From Pachypanchax playfairii (lineage: Eukaryota > Chordata > Actinopteri > Cyprinodontiformes > Aplocheilidae): 64,000 bases of DNA. Under the pieces are notes generated by a model. It was not told where the DNA came from. It saw only the letters and a list, made by a program, of their open reading frames with translations, and did not search any database. How positions within the stretch are numbered: position 1 is the first letter of the stretch; every line of letters begins with the position of its first letter. Below, piece by piece: positions 35,101 through 49,700 of the stretch. Location: contig SSNP01000123.1 of assembly GCA_006937955.1 (NCBI GenBank), forward strand, positions 830,789 through 894,788, read 5' to 3'. The position numbers were made by a program, and so were the translations under genes.

Positions 35101-37050
35101 CCTCCTAGTGTAGGTTCTAGATAGATGGAACCAGAGACCACCTCCTAGTGTAGGTTCTAGATAGATGGAACCAGAGACCACCTCCTAGTGTAGGTTCTAG
35201 ATAGATGGAACCAGAGACCACCACCTCTGTTTAATGTAGGTTCTAGATAGATGGAACCTGAGACCACCTCCTCTGTTTAATGTAGGTTCTAGATAGATGG
35301 AACCAGAGACCAACTCCTCTGTTTAATGTAGGTTCTAGATAGATGGAACCAGAGACCACCTCCTAGTGTAGGTTCTAGATAGATGGAACCAGAGACCACC
35401 TCCTAGTGTAGGTTCTAGATAGATGGAACCAGAGACCACCTCCTAGTGTAGGTTCTAGATAGATGGAACCAGAGACCACCTCCTCTGTTTAATGTAGGTT
35501 CTAGATAGATGGAACCTGAGACCACCTCCTCTGTTTAATGTAGGTTCTAGATAGATGGAACCAGAGACCACCTCCTCTGTTTAATGTAGGTTCTAGATAG
35601 ATGGAACCAGAGACCACCTCCTAGTGTAGGTTCTAGATAGATGGAACCAGAGACCACCTCCTAGTGTAGGTTCTAGATAGATGGAACCAGAGACCTCCTC
35701 CTCTGTTTAATGTAGGTTCTAGATAGATGGAACCAGAGACCACCTCCTCTGTTTAATGTAGGTTCTAGATAGATGGAACCAGAGACCACCTCCTAGTGTA
35801 GGTTCTAGATAGATGGAACCAGAGACCACCTCCTAGTGTAGGTTCTAGATAGATGGAACCAGAGACCTCCTCCTCTGTTTAATGTAGGTTCTAGATAGAT
35901 GGAACCTGAGACCACCTCCTATGTTTAATGTCGGTTCTAGATAGATGGAACCAGAGACCACATCCTCTGTTTAATGTATGTTCTAGATAGGTGGAACCAG
36001 AGACCACCTCCTAGTGTAGGTTCTAGATAGATGGAACCAGAGACCACCTCCTCTGTTTAATGTAGGTTCTAGATAGATGGAACCAGAGACCACCTCCTCT
36101 GTTTAATGTAGGTTCTAGATAGATGGAACCAGAGACCTCCTCTGTTTAATGTAGGTTCTAGATAGATGGAACCTGAGACCACCTCCTAGTGTAGGTTCTA
36201 GATAGATGGAACCAGAGACCACCTCCTCTGTTTAATGTAGGTTCTAGATAGATGGAACCAGAGACCACCTCCTCTGTTTAATGTAGCTTCTAGATAGATG
36301 GAACCAGAGACCACCTCCTCTGTTTAATGTAGGTACTAGATAGATGGAACCAGAGACCACCTCCTAGTGTAGGTTCTAGATAGATGGAACCAGAGACCAC
36401 CTCCTAGTGTAGGTTCTAGATAGATGGAACCAGAGACCACCTCCTCTGTTTAATGTAGGTTCTAGATAGATGGAACCAGAGACCACCTCCTCTGTTTAAT
36501 GTAGGTTCTAGATAGATGGAACCAGAGACCACCTCATCTGTAATGTAGGTTCTAGATAGATGGAACCAGAGACCACCTCCTCTGTTTAATGTAGGTTCTA
36601 GATAGATGGAACCAGAGACCACCTCCTCTGTTTAATGTAGGTTCTAGATAGATGGAACCAGAGACCACCTCCTAGTGTGTTTAATAGATGGAACCAGAGA
36701 CCACCTCCTCTGTTTAATGTAGGTTCTAGATAGATGGAACCAGAGACCACCTCCTCTGTTTAATGTAGGTTCTAGATAGATGGAACCAGAGACCACCTCC
36801 TAGTGTAGGTTCTAGATAGATGGAACCAGAGACCACCTCCTCTGTTTAATGTAGGTTCTAGATAGATGGAACCAGAGACCACCTCCTAGTGTAGGTTCTA
36901 GATAGATGGAACCAGAGACCACCTCCTAGTGTAGGTTCTAGATAGATGGAATCAGAGACCACCTCCTAGTGTAGGTTCTAGATAGATGGAATCAGAGACC
37001 ACCTCCTAGTGTAGGTTCTAGATAGATGGAACCAGAGACCACCTCCTCTG
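32130..37050. repeat. 40/46-bp minisatellite between iqgap3 and gnrhr (about 112 units)
   Basis: Core GTAGGTTCTAGATAGATGGA then ACCAGAGACCACCTCC, preceded by either CTCTGTTTAAT (46-bp unit) or TAGT (40-bp unit). The two lengths are interspersed in short runs. Point variants include AATCAG for AACCAG, CCTGAG for CCAGAG, and CTCC for CACC. One 4.9-kb block lies in the shared 5' interval of two divergent genes. Confidence 0.97.
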
Positions 37051-37150
37051 TTTGGCTGCCATCTGCTTCTCACCACAGTGAGGATGGGTCAAATGCAGTG
37101 CTGAATTTCCCTGAGATGGATTAATAAAGGGAAATATTATTATTATTGAG
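37051..37150 (+). mobile_element. SINE 3' tail abutting the minisatellite
   Basis: GGATGGGTCAAATGCAGTGC, then GAATTTCCCTGAGATGGATT and AATAAAGGGAAATATTATTATT. This is the usual 3' part of a teleost tRNA-derived SINE with an ATT-repeat tail. The SINE's 5' part is not seen. In its place is the minisatellite. Confidence 0.6.
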
Positions 37151-38620
37151 GGAGTTGACATATTGGTAAAGGTCAAAGTTAAACGTTATTAGCAATTTGT
37201 TGCACAGCTGACAGCAAAATCATACACACACATAAAATACAGCATTTACAACTTAACAAAGCAATTTACACTGTTAAAAATGACACACCATTAAAATCAT
37301 TTACCATTTTTGGCACATGAATGAGCCAATCATCAAAGTTTAATTTATCAAAAAACATTATGAAAGGATATTTCACTAGAAAATATCACTAAAGATGATC
37401 TCTGCCCAATTCTAATTCCATATTACAGACTAGTCAGGTCTCAAGAGTGTCTGATCCTGATCCCAGAGTCCATTCAGAGTGTGATCAGGAACCAGGAGGG
37501 TTTGATTTGTTCAGGGTTCAGACTCCATCACACTCTTCTCCGTAACTGCATGCAGTCGGTTTGTTCATGAATCCACTAGTCTGAAGGTATCAGCAGCATT
37601 TTGCTTCCTGCAGTAGATCCAGATGGTTCCTGATGTTTAATTCATTCATAGCTGATGGTGCTGATGCAGCAGCAGTAGATACACGTCACACTGCAGGAAG
37701 CAGTGGAAGCTGTTTTTCTACTTCAGTATTGTTGGTTTATAAATAAGCAAAAGCACTTCTCTCATAATATTTGCTGCTTTAATTTTAGAGCAAACTGATC
37801 ACAGAAACATACAACTTGATCTTTAACTTGAGTCTGATTTCATCGGTAGTCTCTGACTGATCTAACTTTTAGTGATATGCCATCTTTAGACTGTACACAG
37901 AAAACATGAAGGTTTTCCCTGTAAATACTGGATTCAATGAAAACACACTCACACACACACAGACATACTCACACATAGGCGGCTGTAGCTCCGCCTCTCT
38001 GCTGCAGTCGTCCCCAGGTTTTTCTTCAGTTTTCTGCTCAGTGTTTCAGATAAGCTTCAGGTCTGATTGGATCAGGTTTTGTTATTCTTATCATACTCTG
38101 CTTACTTGTCTCCATGTTGGAATTAAGAGGGACTATGAAGAGAAGGAGAGGAGAACAAAGTCAGAGCTGCTGAGCAGGTAAAAACATTTACTCTTTCACA
38201 ACTAAAGCCTGACCGACACCCAGATCAGAACCTCTGTGTGTGTGATGGAATTCTGTATCGTCAGTTGACATTCAGCTTTTCTCTGACTTTCTTACTGATG
38301 GTGATACTTTAATATAAACAGTTCTGTTGCTGCAGCTGAAACAGAATCAGCAGCTGTGGGTTCTTACTGGCTACCTGTGCTGTTTTCTCTCAAACATTAT
38401 TAGTTTGGTGGTTTGAGTCCAGGTTGTGTCTGAGGTCTGGTCTGATCAGTAAAACCATCATTCAGCTTTTTACAGGATTGTATCAGGATCAGTTCTGAAT
38501 CTTTGTAACTGAATCCTGGACAGTGCAGGAGAAGATAATGAAAGCATCCATCTGTTTTCTACTTTTTGTTCTTCTGCATGATCACAAGGTGGTCACAGGG
38601 TGAGAGGTGGGGCTGCACCT
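37151..38620. other. Unassigned intergenic sequence
   Basis: No gene recognised. At 38100-38176 a short open stretch (RDYEEKERRTKSELLSR) ends CAG/GTAAAA and could be an untranslated or spurious exon of gnrhr. A CA-rich patch lies at 37945-37975. Nothing else stands out. Confidence 0.3.
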
Positions 38621-38624
38621 GGTC

Positions 38625-38790
38625 AGGGTTAGAGTTAAATAAAACTTTACATTCACACCTAAAGCCATTTAACCTACAGGCATGTTTTTGGTTTGTGGCT
38701 GGAAACCAGAGGAAATGGGAGGAAACCGGAGACCCCAGAGAAAAGCCAGAGAGCCAGGTTTCAAACCCAGGACAAAAACATGAAATAGAT
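38625..38790. repeat. Interspersed repeat fragment (GGAGGAAACCGGAG type)
   Basis: ACATTCACACCTAAAGCCAT, then CATGTTTTTGGTTTGTGGCT and ATGGGAGGAAACCGGAGACC. This is the order of a well-spread fish repeat. It is degraded. Confidence 0.5.
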
Positions 38791-39400
38791 TAGAACATTT
38801 ACTGTTTGAAAACTCTTCACAAATTCAACAGAAATATATAGAATAAATTTGTTTCAACATACATTTCTGTGAGCTTTTCTTTTTTGCTCTGAACTTTTCT
38901 GTCCCTCTTGAGAGAAAGTATTTTCAGTTTTCATAAATATGGAACACTTAGGAGGGTTTATTTCTGACCAGTATCAGACCTCCAGAGCTGAGTTCAACAG
39001 CATCGCTTATAACTCAGCACCTGAAATTTCAATTTCACCTCTAATCAGAAATAACTCCACCTGAGACTACAACCTTGGACCTGTTGACTGATGACGGACA
39101 GATGTCCATCATTTGTCAAACATTGCACGTCTTCACACGTCTTTCATGTGTCTGTCTTCAGAGCAAAGATACAGCAGCTTTAGTCCAATCAGATAATCGG
39201 GGCGGGGCCTGGAGCTCTGCAGTCACTGAGGTGCAGGTTGCCAAGGTGACATCATGAACACAGGACCCCCTCCCCACACACACACACTAAGCAGCTAAAA
39301 ATAACTGCAGACCTCTTTGTGCTGAAACCTAACCTGTGTGTTTGTGTTTTTGTGTGTCTATATTGTTTCTGAGATGAACAAAATGCTCTATTTTTAAAAA

Positions 39401-39732
<332 letters not shown>

Positions 39733-40289
39733 TGAATCATGGTCAGGTTCCATTGTGAATCTTTATCAACTGACTCTTTGTTGGGGATGTAAGCCTGTTG
39801 CCATGGAAACCCTTTCACGCTGTCTTTGGTCTCTGTGCTTGTGATCTTTGCTCTGTACTCTGTACTATTTAAAGAGCCACATCAGACAGGAATTTACAAC
39901 AAAAAGCTGATAGACTCTCAGCTGGTAGATTATATTGTGGGCAGATGGAATATCTGTGGTGTCCAATCAGTCAAGGAGGAGCCCAGAAGACGTGTTGATC
40001 TGAGAACAAAATCTGTAGCTTTACAACAAAGATTTCAGTATCTGGACAAGTTTTATGGTTTTGAAGAGTCCTGATGGAGGGATTTACTTGTTCATGTGTA
40101 TGAAAACTAACACTCAAACATTTTTAGATTTAGAAGTTATTTTATTATGAAATGACATGACTTTAAAAATCAATTCCAGGAAACAGCTTTAACTTTTGTT
40201 ACATTTCAGACAACCAACACTTTCACAGGTGAGACATGTTAAAAAGCACTCACCTGCCTCTGGGACCTGAGCAGGGGGATTGTCAGTTA

Positions 40290-42860
40290 GGGTGGCTGTA
40301 GCTCAAGCAGTAGAGCGGGTCATCTGGTAACTGGAGGGTCACCGGTTTGGATCCCCACTCTGCATGGATAAAGATCTCTTTGCCGTTGTGTCTTTGGGCA
40401 AGACACTTCACCCATCCTGTCTGTTTGGTGGAGGTCGGAGGGTCCGGTGGCTGTTTGGTGGAGGTCGGAGGGTCCGGTGGCTGTTTGTCGGAGGTCGGAG
40501 GGTCCGGTGGCTGTTTGGTGGTGGTCGGAGGGTCCGGTGGCTGTTTGGTGGAGGTCGGAGGGTCCGGTGGAGGTCGGAGGGTCCGGTGTCGGTTTGGTGG
40601 AGGTCGGAGGGTCCGGTGGCTGTTTGGTGGTGGTCGGAGGGTCCGGTGGCTGTTTGGTGGTGGTCGGAGGGTCCGGTGGCTGTTTGGTGGAGGTCGGAGG
40701 GTCCGGTGGTTGTTAGGTGGTGGTCGGAGTGTCCGGTGGCTGTTTGGTGGAGGTCGGAGGGTCCGGTGGCTGTTTGGTGGTGGTCGGAGGGTCCGGTGGC
40801 TGTTTGGTGGTGGTCGGAGTGTCCGGTGGTTGTTTGGTGGAGGTCGGAGGGTCCGGTGGTTGTTTGGTGGAGGTCGGAGGGTCCGGTGGCTGTTTGGTGG
40901 AGGTCGGAGGGTCCGGTGGCTGTTTGGTGGTGGTCGGAGGGTCCGGTGGAGGTCGGAGGGTCCGGTGGCTGTTTGGTGGTGGTCGGAGGGTCCGGTGGCT
41001 GTTTGGTGGAGGTCGGAGGGTCCGGTGGTTGTTAGGTGGTGGTCGGAGTGTCCGGTGGCTGTTTGGTGGTGCTCGGAGGGTCCGGTGCCTGTTTGGTGGA
41101 GGTCGGAGGGTCAGGTGGCTGTTTGGTGGAGGTCGGAGGGTCCGGTGGCTGTTTGGTGGAAGTCGGAGGGTCCGGTGTCTGTTTGGTGGAGGTCAGAGTG
41201 TCCGGTGGCTGTTTGGTGGAGGTCGGAGGGTCCGGTGGCTGTTTGGTGGAGGTCGGAGGGTCCGGTGGCTGTTTGGTGGTGGTCGGAGGGTCCGGTGGCT
41301 GTTTGGTGGTGGTCGGAGGGTCCGGTGGCTGTTTGGTGGAGGTCGGAGGGTCCGGTGGTTGTTAGGTGGTGGTCGGAGTGTCCGGTGGCTGTTTGGTGGC
41401 GGTCGGAGGGTCCGGTGTCTGTTTGGTGGAGGTCGGAGGGTCCGGTGGGGTCGGAGGGTCCGGTGTCGGTTCGGTGGTGGTCGGAGGGTCCGGTGGCTGT
41501 TTGGTGGAGGTCGGAGGGTCCGGTGGATGTTGGGTGGTTGGTCGGAGGGTCCGGTGTCTGTTTGGTGGAGGTCGGAGGGTCCGGTGGCTGTTTGGTGGTG
41601 GTCGGAGGGTCCGGTGGCTGTTTGGTGGTGGTCGGAGGGTCCGGTGGCTGTTTGGTGGAGGTCGGAGGGTCCGGCGGCTGTTTGGTGGAGGTCAGAGTGT
41701 CCGGTGGCTGTTTGGTGGAGGTCGGAGTGTCCGGTGGTTGTTTGGTGGAGGTCGGAGGGTCCGGTGGAGGTCGGAGGGTCCGGTGGAGGTCGGAGGGTCC
41801 GGTGTCTGTTTGGTGGAGGTCGGAGGGTCCGGTGGCTGTTTGGTGGTGGTCGGAGGGTCCGGTGGCTGTTTGGTGGTGGTCGGAGGGTCCGGTGGCTGTT
41901 TGGTGGTGGTCGGAGTGTCCGGTGGTTGTTTGGTGGAGGTCGGAGTGTCCGGTGGTTGTTTGGTGGAGGTCGGAGGGTCCGGTGGAGGTCGGAGGGTCCG
42001 GTGTCTGTTTGGTGGAGGTCGGAGGGTCCGGTGGCTGTTTGGTGGAGGTCGGAGGGTCCGGTGGCTGTTTGGTGGTGGTCGGAGGGTCCGGTGGCTGTTT
42101 GGTGGAGGTCGGAGTGTCCGGTGGTTGTTTGGTGGAGGTCGGAGGGTCCGGTGGAGGTCGGAGGGTCCGGTGGCTGTTTGGTGGTGGTCGGAGGGTCCGG
42201 TGGCTGTTTGGTGGTGGTCGGAGTGTCCGGTGGTTGTTTGGTGGAGGTCGGAGTGTCCGGTGGTTGTTTGGTGGAGGTCGGAGGGTCCGGTGGAGGTCGG
42301 AGGGTCCGGTGGAGGTCGGAGGGTCCGGTGTCTGTTTGGTGGAGGTCGGAGGGTCCGGTGGCTGTTTGGTGGTGGTCGGAGGGTCCGGTGGCTGTTTGGT
42401 GGTGGTCGGAGGGTCCGGTGGCTGTTTGGTGGTGGTCGGAGTGTCCGGTGGTTGTTTGGTGGAGGTCGGAGTGTCCGGTGGTTGTTTGGTGGAGGTCGGA
42501 GGGTCCGGTGGAGGTCGGAGGGTCCGGTGTCTGTTTGGTGGAGGTCGGAGGGTCCGGTGGCTGTTTGGTGGAGGTCGGAGGGTCCGGTGGCTGTTTGGTG
42601 GAGGTCGGAGGGTCAGGTGGCTGTTTGGTGGAGGTCGGAGGGTCCGGTGGCTGTTTGGTGGAAGTCGGAGGGTCCGGTGTCTGTTTGGTGGAGGTCAGAG
42701 TGTCCGGTGGCTGTTTGGTGGAGGTCGGAGGGTCCGGTGGCTGTTTGGTGGAGGTCGGAGGGTCCGGTGGTGTCTGGCAGTCTTGCTTCTGTCAGTGTGT
42801 GTTCCAGGACGGCTGTAGCTACAACATGTGTAGTTCATCACCAAATGTGTGAGTGTGTGA
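40290..42860 (+). mobile_element. tRNA-derived SINE with hugely expanded internal VNTR
   Basis: The head (40292-40360) has pol III promoter-like boxes: GGCTGTAGCTCAAGCAGTAG (box A type) and GGTCACCGGTTTGGATCC (box B type). It continues with AAGACACTTCACCCATCC. The tail (42770-42870) reads TGTCTGGCAGTCTTGCTTCT, CTACAACATGTGTAGTTCAT and GTGTGAATGACAAGC. Between them lies a 2.3-kb 30-bp array. The same SINE at 52672-52985 has just two units at that place. Confidence 0.85.
40425..42770 (+). repeat. 30-bp VNTR inside the SINE (about 78 units)
   Basis: Unit: GGTGGAGGTCGGAGGGTCCG then GTGGCTGTTT, with A/T (GGAGGTC/GGTGGTC), C/T (GGCTG/GGTTG) and G/T (GGAGGGT/GGAGTGT) variants. It also has 15-bp half units. 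The period is a multiple of three and stop-free, giving overlapping ORFs of up to 823 codons with no protein-like composition. It is G-rich on the plus strand. Confidence 0.96.
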
Positions 42861-43177
42861 ATGACAAGCTGTAGAGTGAACAACTTTGGGAGTTGTAAAA
42901 AAAAACCCTAACCCTAAATCAGGTATATAACCTTTAAGTCATAAGACAAAGAAGAAGTGTCTATACAAGTACACACTATTTACTATTTGTTTGTAGCTCT
43001 GCTGATGCTGGAACTCTTCAGTTTGTGATGAGAAGAAACCTGTGCTCCTCAGACAAAAAAAGAGTTAATACTCAAACTTATACAACTCTGACATGGCTCA
43101 AGATCTATTTTTCCAGGTTTTGTGCTAATCTAAAAATTCAGAAGAACATTTTCCTGTTTGTTCTTCTCCTTTACAGG

Positions 43178-43702
43178 ATGTCAGAAAATGACTCATTGGT
43201 GGCTCCTCCCTGTAGCTCTATAGCTCCACCTCCTCTCAACATTTCCCAGTATCCTTCTCTCACAAATTGGCAACCTCCTACTTTCACTCGGGCTGCTCTG
43301 TTTCGAGTTGGAGCAACTTTTGTCCTCTTCCTGTTTGCTGCGTGCAGCAACCTGTTATTGCTGGCCAGTGTATGGTGTGGGCGTGGTCGACGACTGTCGT
43401 CTCATCTGCGGCCACTGATGTTGAGCCTGGCGTCAGCTGATCTAATGATGACATTTGTCGTTATGCCCCTGGACGCGGTGTGGAACATGACCGTACAGTG
43501 GTACGGTGGCAACACTCTGTGTAAGCTGCTCTGCTTCCTGAAGCTGTTTGCCATGCACGCCTCCGCCTTCATCCTTGTTGTCATCAGCCTCGACCGCCAA
43601 CACGCCATCCTGCACCCACTGGATGCCCTGAGCGCACACCACAGGAATCGATGTATGCTCCTATTAGCCTGGAGCCTGAGTCTGCTGCTTGCATCCCCAC
43701 AG
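43178..43702 (+). CDS. gnrhr: gnrhr exon 1: N-terminus to TM4
   Basis: Encodes residues 1-175, from the extracellular N-terminus through TM4, ending SLLLASPQ before the donor GTAGAT. The chosen ATG (43178) directly follows a TTACAG acceptor-like sequence and begins MSENDSL, a typical short GnRHR N-terminus. An in-frame ATG lies upstream at 43025, but the 51 residues it would add look like untranslated or intronic sequence. The acceptor-like site suggests a further 5' untranslated exon upstream. Confidence 0.93.
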
Positions 43703-46700
43703 GTAGATATCCAACAGGTACATTACAAGTTTATTTTTGCACATAGATGTTGTCACAATGTTGTATTGTCCAGTCATCAACAACAATGACCAAAGCTGCT
43801 TCTTTGTCATCTTCAGGAGTTGGTTTAGTTTCATGCCTGCATTCTCTACCGCAGTTGGGGTTTGTTGCAGGCAGACCTTCACAGTGCTGCCTTCAGTGTC
43901 TTTTTATCACACATCACAGGAAACAGTCACCTGAGGCCACTGTCCCACCTGCTTGTTAGTGTGTTTGTGGAAGTCTGACCATTTCCATCAGTTAAAACAT
44001 ACAACATACACTAACAGGCTGATGCCTGACAATCCTACTGGACTTTGTAGAGATAAATTCAGATTTCTGAAACCAGACGTCAGAGCTCCTCTGCTTCAGT
44101 GTCTGTTTGTGTGGCTGCTGAACACATTTATATGAAGGAGATGATAATAAGACTGAAGGGTGAGCTAGAGGTCATGGTCAGGGACTGAGACATCTTGTTC
44201 CAGCCACACAATGATCTATTATAAGCTGGTCACATGATCTCATGTCCTGTCAGAGATTCCTATGAGGTTTCTTCCGCAGCTTCTCACATACTAACTCTCA
44301 GTGCAGTGTACAAAATGAAATATTGTTTCTGATCTTTGGTCCAGCTGATCCAAGTGAAAGTTCCTGTAGTTAATCCTGCAACAGCGGACTGACTGTTAAA
44401 TCCCAGCAGGAATGTTCTGCACTTGAAATTAAGATTATAATCATGGATGCTCCTGCTGTTAGCTCTGGTAGCTACAGTCCTTACTCTTTATTAGGATTTC
44501 TAACAATTCTAAGAAGTCAACTGCTGGAACAAATGGAACTCAGCCGCAGAACAAATGAAAGACCTCAGAGAAAGAATTTGATCCTCTTACAGACAGTATT
44601 TTCATAAAAGAACTGAGTTTTCATGTGTTTCTCTCCATGTGTTCCTGTAGCTCTTCATCTTTCGGACCACCAGGGTGGATTCAGCAGACTTCACTCAGTG
44701 TGCTTCTCATGGCAGCTTCAGTCATCGTTGGCAGGAGACTGTTTACAACATGTTTCACTTCATAACACTGTATGTCATCCCACTGCTGATGATGAGCTGT
44801 TGCTACAGCCGGATCCTGCTGCACATAAACCACCAGCACCAGCAAGACAAAGGTAACTATACCTTTAACAAATCCATAATACACCTGTAACACACCTATA
44901 ATACACATGTTACACACCTATAATACACCTGTAACACACCTATAATACACATGTTACACACCTATAATACACCTGTAACACACCTATAATACACATGTTA
45001 CACACCTATAATACACCCGTTACACATCTATAATACACCTGTAACACACCTTTAACAAATCCATAATACACATGTTACACATCTACAATACACATGTTAC
45101 ACACCAATAATACACCCGTTACACATCTATAATACACCTGTAACACACCTTTAACAAATCCATAATACACCTGTAACACACCTATAATACACATGTTACA
45201 CACCTATAATACACATGTTACACACCTATAATACACCCGTTACACATCTATAATACACCTGTAACACACCTTTAAAAAATCCATAATACACATGTTACAC
45301 ATCTACAATACACATGTTACACACCAATAATACACCCGTTACACATCTATAATACACCTGTAACACACCTTTAACAAATCCATAATACACCTGTAACACA
45401 CCTATAATACACATGTTACACACCTATAATACACATGTTACACACCTATAATACACCCGTTACACATCTATAATACACCTGTAACACACCTTTAAAAAAT
45501 CCATAATACACATGTTACACATCTACAATACACATGTTACACACCAATAATACACCCGTTACACATCTATAATACACCTGTAACACACCTTTAACAAATC
45601 CATAATACACCTGTAACACACCTATAATACACATGTTACACACCTATAATACACATGTTACACACCTATAATACACCCGTTACACATCTATAATACACCT
45701 GTAACACACCTTTAAAAAATCCATAATACACATGTTACACATCTACAATACACATGTTACACACCAATAATACAGCCGTTACACATCTATAATACACCTA
45801 TAATACACCTTTAACAAATCCATAATACACATGTTACACACCTACAATAGACATGTTACACACCTATAATACACCCGTTACACATCTATAATACACCTGT
45901 AACACACCTATAATACACATGTTACACACCTACAATACACCCGTTACACATCTATAATACACCTGCAACACACCTATAATACACCTGTAACACACCTATA
46001 ATACACCTGTAACACACTTATAATACACATGTTACACACCTATAATAGACCCATTACACATCTATAATACACCTGTAACACATCTATAATACACTTGTAA
46101 CACACCTAAAATACACCTGTAACACACCTATAATACACATGTTACACACCTATAATAGACCCATTACACATCTATAATACACCTGTAACACATCTATAAT
46201 ACACCTGTAACACACCTATAATACACATGTTACACACCTATAATACACATGTTACACACCTACAATACACTTGTAACACACCTATTATAGACATGTTACA
46301 CACCTATAATACACATGTTACACACCTATAATACACATGTTACACACCTACAATACACTTGTAACACACCTATTATAGACATGTTACACACCTATAATAC
46401 ACCTGTAACACACCTATAATACACATGTTACACACCTATAATACACCTGTAACACACCTATAATAGACATGTTACACACCTACAATACACTTGTAACTCA
46501 CCTATAATACACATGTTACACACCTATAATACACATGTTACACACTTACAATACACTTGTAACACACCTATAATAGACATGTTACACACCTATAATACAC
46601 ATGTTACACACCTATAATCCACCTGTAACACACCTATAATACACATGTTACACACCTATAATACACATGTTACACACCTATAATACACATGTTACACACC

Positions 46701-49700
46701 TATAATACACCTGTAACACACCTATAATACACATGTTACACACTTATAATACACATGTTACACACCTACAATACACTTGTAACACACCTATAATACACAT
46801 GTTACACACCTATAATACACCTGTAACACACCTATAATAGACATGTTACACACCTACAATACACTTGTAACACACCTATAATACACATGTTACACACCTA
46901 TAATACACATGTTACACACTTACAATACACTTGTAACACACCTATAATAGACATGTTACACACCTATAATACACATGTTACACACCTATAATACACCTGT
47001 AACACACCTATAATACACATGTTACACACCTATAATACACCTGTAACACACCTATAATACACATGTTACACACCTACAATACACTTGTAACACACCTATA
47101 ATACACCTGTAACACACCTATAATACACCTGTAACACACCTATAATAGACATGTAACACACCTATAATACACATGTAACACACCTATAATACACATGTTA
47201 CACACCTATAATACACATGTTACACACCTACAATACACCTGTAACACACCTATAATACACATGTTACACACCTATAATACACATGTTACACACTTACAAT
47301 ACACTTGTAACACACCTATAATACACCTGTAACACACCTATAATACACCTGTAACACACCTATAATACACATGTTACACACCTATAATACACATGTTACA
47401 CACCTACAATACACTTGTAACACACCTATAATACACATGTTACACACCTATAATACACATGTTACACACCTATAATACACCTGTAACACACCTATAATAC
47501 ACATGTTACACACCTATAATACACCTGTAACACACCTATAATACACATGTTACACACCTATAATACACCTGTAACACACCTATAATAGACATGTTACACA
47601 CCTACAATACACTTGTAACTCACCTATAATACACATGTTACACACCTATAATACACATGTTACACACCTATAATACACATGTAACACACCTATAATACAC
47701 ATGTTACACACCTACAATACACTTGTAACACACCTATAATAGACATGTTACACACCTATAATACACATGTTACACACCTATAATACACCTGTAACACACC
47801 TATAATACACATGTTACACACCTATAATACACATGTTACACACCTACAATACACTTGTAACACACCTATAATACACATGTTACACACCTATAATACACCT
47901 GTAACACACCTATAATACACATGTTACACACCTATAATACACATGTTACACACCTACAATACACTTGTAACACACCTATAATACACCTGTAACACACCTA
48001 TAATACACCTATAACACACCTATAATACACATGTTACACACCTATAATACACCTGTAACACACCTATAATAGACATGTTACACACCTACAATACACTTGT
48101 AACACACCTATAATACACATGTTACACACCTATAATACACATGTTACACACCTACAATACACCTGTAACACACCTATAATACACATGTTACACACCTATA
48201 ATACACCTGTAACACACCTATAATAGACATGTTACACACCTACAATACACTTGTAACACACCTATAATACACATGTTACACACCTATAATACACATGTTA
48301 CACACTTACAATACACTTGTAACACACCTATAATAGACATGTTACACACCTATAATACACATGTTACACACCTATAATACACATGTAACACACCTATAAT
48401 ACACATGTTACACACCTACAATACACTTGTAACACACCTATAATACACCTGTAACACACCTATAATACACCTGTAACACACCTATAATAGACATGTTACA
48501 CACCTACAATACACTTGTAACACACCTATAATACACATGTTACACACCTATAATACACCTGTAACACACCTATAATAGACATGTTACACACCTATAATAC
48601 ACATGTTACACACTTACAATACACTTGTAACACACCTATAATAGACATGTTACACACCTATAATAGACATGTTACACACCTACAATACACTTGTAACACA
48701 CCTATAATACACATGTTACACACCTATAATACACCTGTAACACACCTATAATAGACATGTTACACACCTATAATACACATGTTACACACCTATAATACAC
48801 CTGTAACACACCTATAATAGACATGTTACACACCTACAATACACTTGTAACACACCTATAATACACATGTTACACACCTATAATACACATGTTACACACC
48901 TACAATACACTTGTAACACACCTATAATACACATGTTACACACCTATAATACACCTGTAACACACCTATAATAGACATGTTACACACCTACAATACACTT
49001 GTAACACACCTATAATACACATGTTACACACCTATAATACACATGTTACACACTTACAATACACTTGTAACACACCTATAATAGACATGTTACACACCTA
49101 TAATACACATGTTACACACCTATAATACACCTGTAACACACCTATAATACACATGTTACACACCTATAATACACCTGTAACACACCTATAATACACATGT
49201 TACACACCTATAATACACCTGTAACACACCTATAATACACATGTTACACACCTATAATACACCCGTTACACATCTATAATACACCTGTAACACACCTTTA
49301 ACAAATCCATAATACACATGTTACACATCTACAATACACATGTTACACACCTATAATACACATGTTACACACCTATAATACACCTGTAACACACCTATAA
49401 TACACGTTACACACCTACAATAGACATGTTACACACCTATAATACACATGTTACACACCTATAATACACCCGTTACACATCTATAATACACCTGTAACAC
49501 ACCTTTAAAAAATCCATAATACACATGTTACACATCTACAATACACATGTTACACACCAATAATACACCCGTTACACATCTATAATACACCTGTAACACA
49601 CCTTTAACAAATCCATAATACACCTGTAACACACCTATAATACACATGTTACACACCTATAATACACCCGTTACACATCTATAATACACCTGTAACACAC

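Noticed and set aside
40347..42874. Long overlapping ORFs of 823, 711 and 502 codons
   Set aside because: They run through a stop-free 30-bp VNTR in all three frames (GGRRVRWLF, WWRSEGPVAV and VEVGGSGGCL peptides), so they are products of the period. The flanks are a SINE.
43025..43177. Upstream in-frame ATG that would extend the GnRH receptor by 51 residues
   Set aside because: The extension is unlike GnRH receptor N-termini, and an acceptor-like TTACAG sits directly before the ATG at 43178.
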